Shown one piece after another: positions 62,969 through 64,000 of a stretch of 64,000 nucleotides of DNA. A program made the position numbers and the translations under genes. Origin of the DNA: Symbiodinium natans (taxonomy: Eukaryota > Sar > Dinophyceae > Suessiales > Symbiodiniaceae); the NCBI GenBank assembly GCA_905221605.1, contig CAJNDS010002634.1:1222546-1286545 (forward strand). Direction: 5' to 3'. Below the pieces are notes generated by a model. It ran no database searches. It worked only from the letters and a program-made list of their open reading frames with translations, and was not told where the DNA came from. Each line of letters begins with the position of its first letter. Position 1 is the first letter of the stretch.

Positions 62969-63255
62969 TACGGGGGGACAACCAAGGAAGGAAATCAACT
63001 CCCCTAATCGCCCTGAACTTATATTTCCCAGATCGAACCAAGAAACAAACAAGAACACGGATAAGAGCAACCCAGGGGGGAAGGAAAGGGGGAAGGAATC
63101 CACACCCTTACCAAACCCTAAGAACCCAGGCACTACTTTTTGAACTTGTGGCTTTCTGTTCAAGCCCATCTTGAGCCAAACATAATTTCCGGGTTTATTA
63201 ACCCTTCCAACTCTCAACACTAACTCTTTTCTACAATACCAATTGCAGCTCCGCA
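62969..63255 (-). repeat. 5' LTR
   Basis: 287 bp, equal in length and apparently in sequence to the repeat at 54412-54698. It begins TG and ends TA on the minus strand rather than the usual TG...CA. It precedes the primer-binding site, so it is the 5' copy and should carry the promoter; I see no clear TATA box in it. Confidence 0.9.
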
Positions 63256-63948
63256 TAGGGTTTAGGATTTAGGGTTTAGGGTTTAGGTTTAGAGAACCTC
63301 CGCTGTGCCGCCCGCACCAGAGGAGGTTGTGGCTCCTAAGCGCAGCCCTCGCGTGAGTTCAATGGTGCTAGACCCTTCTCGGTTTAGGGTTTAGGGTTTA
63401 GGGTTTAGGGTAACTCAACAATCAAGGCATGTTCTAAGCAAATGGTCATAAACACCTTCCCACTGTGCTGTCTGTGACTGGCGGAGAGGACGGCTTGGCT
63501 GGTGAGGAAAGGCTGCGAGTGCAGCTACAGCTATGGGCCTTTCGAGGCCTTGGGGTTTAGGGTTTAGGGTCTAGGGTTCAGGGTTCAGGGTTTTGTTTCG
63601 ATTGCTGGATAAGTCTGGTTAGAAATTCGCTCACCCTCAGTCTTGAAACCCGAACCCTGTTTGTGAGATGAGTCCCACAGCGATTGCATATTACCATAAT
63701 AGTACACCAATAACAAAAAGTTCTAATACAACCGTATATTAATATACTAATACTATGAATGCCTAGTAATATACTAGTACACTTGCCTGAGCCATGCATA
63801 CTTTCTGTCGGTCGTTGACGCAGCGTCAGCCCCAAACCCTAAACCCTAAACCCTAAACGGGCCCCGGGTCGGCACAGGTCAGGGCTTCCAGGACAGGGAG
63901 CGTTGAGGGTTCTTCGCGAGGCGCTTGCACAAGTTTGGATGCCTGTTA
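63256..63948. other. Right flank of the LTR element
   Basis: TTTAGGG variants at 63256-63293, 63382-63410 and 63550-63590, CCCTAAA at 63835-63857, and a TA-rich part at 63690-63790 with ATATACTA units. No coding segment recognised. Confidence 0.4.
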
Positions 63949-64000
63949 GTAGGGTTTAGGGTTTAGGGTTTAGGGTTTAGGGTTTAGGGTTAAGGGTTAA
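63949..64000 (+). repeat. TTTAGGG array at the window edge
   Basis: TTTAGGG units running to the edge, degenerating into TTAAGGGTTAA. Because similar arrays occur throughout, this alone does not mark a chromosome end. Confidence 0.8.

Larger units (their letters stand above)
54412..63255 (-). mobile_element. Complete non-autonomous Copia-type LTR retrotransposon
   Basis: Seen: two 287-bp direct repeats (54412-54698 and 62969-63255) with no difference I can find, flanked by the 5-bp duplication TAGGG (54407-54411 and 63256-63260). On the minus strand the LTR starts TGCGGAGC and ends CCCCCCGTA. A primer-binding site abuts the 5' LTR and a purine tract abuts the 3' LTR. Between them lies one ORF of about 7 kb. 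No YxDD reverse transcriptase, DTG/DSG protease with flanking hydrophobics, HHCC integrase or RNase H motif is visible in that ORF. Inference: a recent insertion (identical LTRs) of an element mobilised in trans by an autonomous relative. The site is a TTTAGGG array, so the duplication is weaker evidence than usual. The superfamily call rests on the primer-binding site and the 5-bp duplication, not on pol. Confidence 0.88.

Noticed and set aside
63949-64000. Chromosome end (true telomere) at the window edge
   Set aside because: Equal or longer arrays occur inside the window, so an array at the edge is not evidence of a terminus.

Overview
The window reads as nuclear DNA of a dinoflagellate, most likely a Symbiodiniaceae-like alga. 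This is inferred from three things: TTTAGGG/CCCTAAA telomere-type repeats scattered on both strands throughout, coding pieces that almost all lie on the + strand over 54 kb (dinoflagellates are known for unidirectional gene arrays), and splice donors that include GT, GC and GA. There is no rRNA, tRNA, CRISPR array or bacterial-type operon that I can see.

Positions 1-54400 look gene-free if only long ORFs are considered. Read by eye for AG...GT/GC/GA bounded, GC-rich open segments, they hold many short (40-230 nt) candidate exons on the + strand. These are predictions without transcript evidence, and I cannot say which exons belong to which gene. I recognised only one domain: an exon at 24996-25157 carrying the DxE motif of DEDD-type 3'-5' exonucleases. 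The gaps between exons are filled by (i) TTTAGGG or CCCTAAA arrays and (ii) several families of short inverted-repeat elements. In the best cases, removing the array or element exactly between its own GT/GA and AG joins two open frames in phase (17232-17558, 37305-37554, 50753-51041 for arrays; 8462-8710, 17599-18140, 38468-38796, 39707-40084, 40774-40977 for elements). I interpret these as introns built from telomere-like repeats and as introner-type elements.

Positions 54412-63255 (minus strand) are a complete LTR element: two 287-bp LTRs that I cannot tell apart, a TAGGG target duplication, a primer-binding site matching the initiator-tRNA anticodon arm (Drosophila copia style), a polypurine tract, and one giant ORF of about 2,311 codons from its first ATG. 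The ORF encodes a WW-like segment, an S1-like segment, a PABC/MLLE-like segment and six CCCH zinc fingers, but no protease, integrase, reverse transcriptase or RNase H. It looks like a recently inserted non-autonomous Copia-type element with an unusually elaborate RNA-binding, Gag-like protein.

Positions 63256-64000 return to telomere-repeat-rich sequence. Stretches between listed features consist mainly of degenerate CCCTAAA/TTTAGGG units, poly-C/G tracts, microsatellites and sequence in which I see nothing definable.
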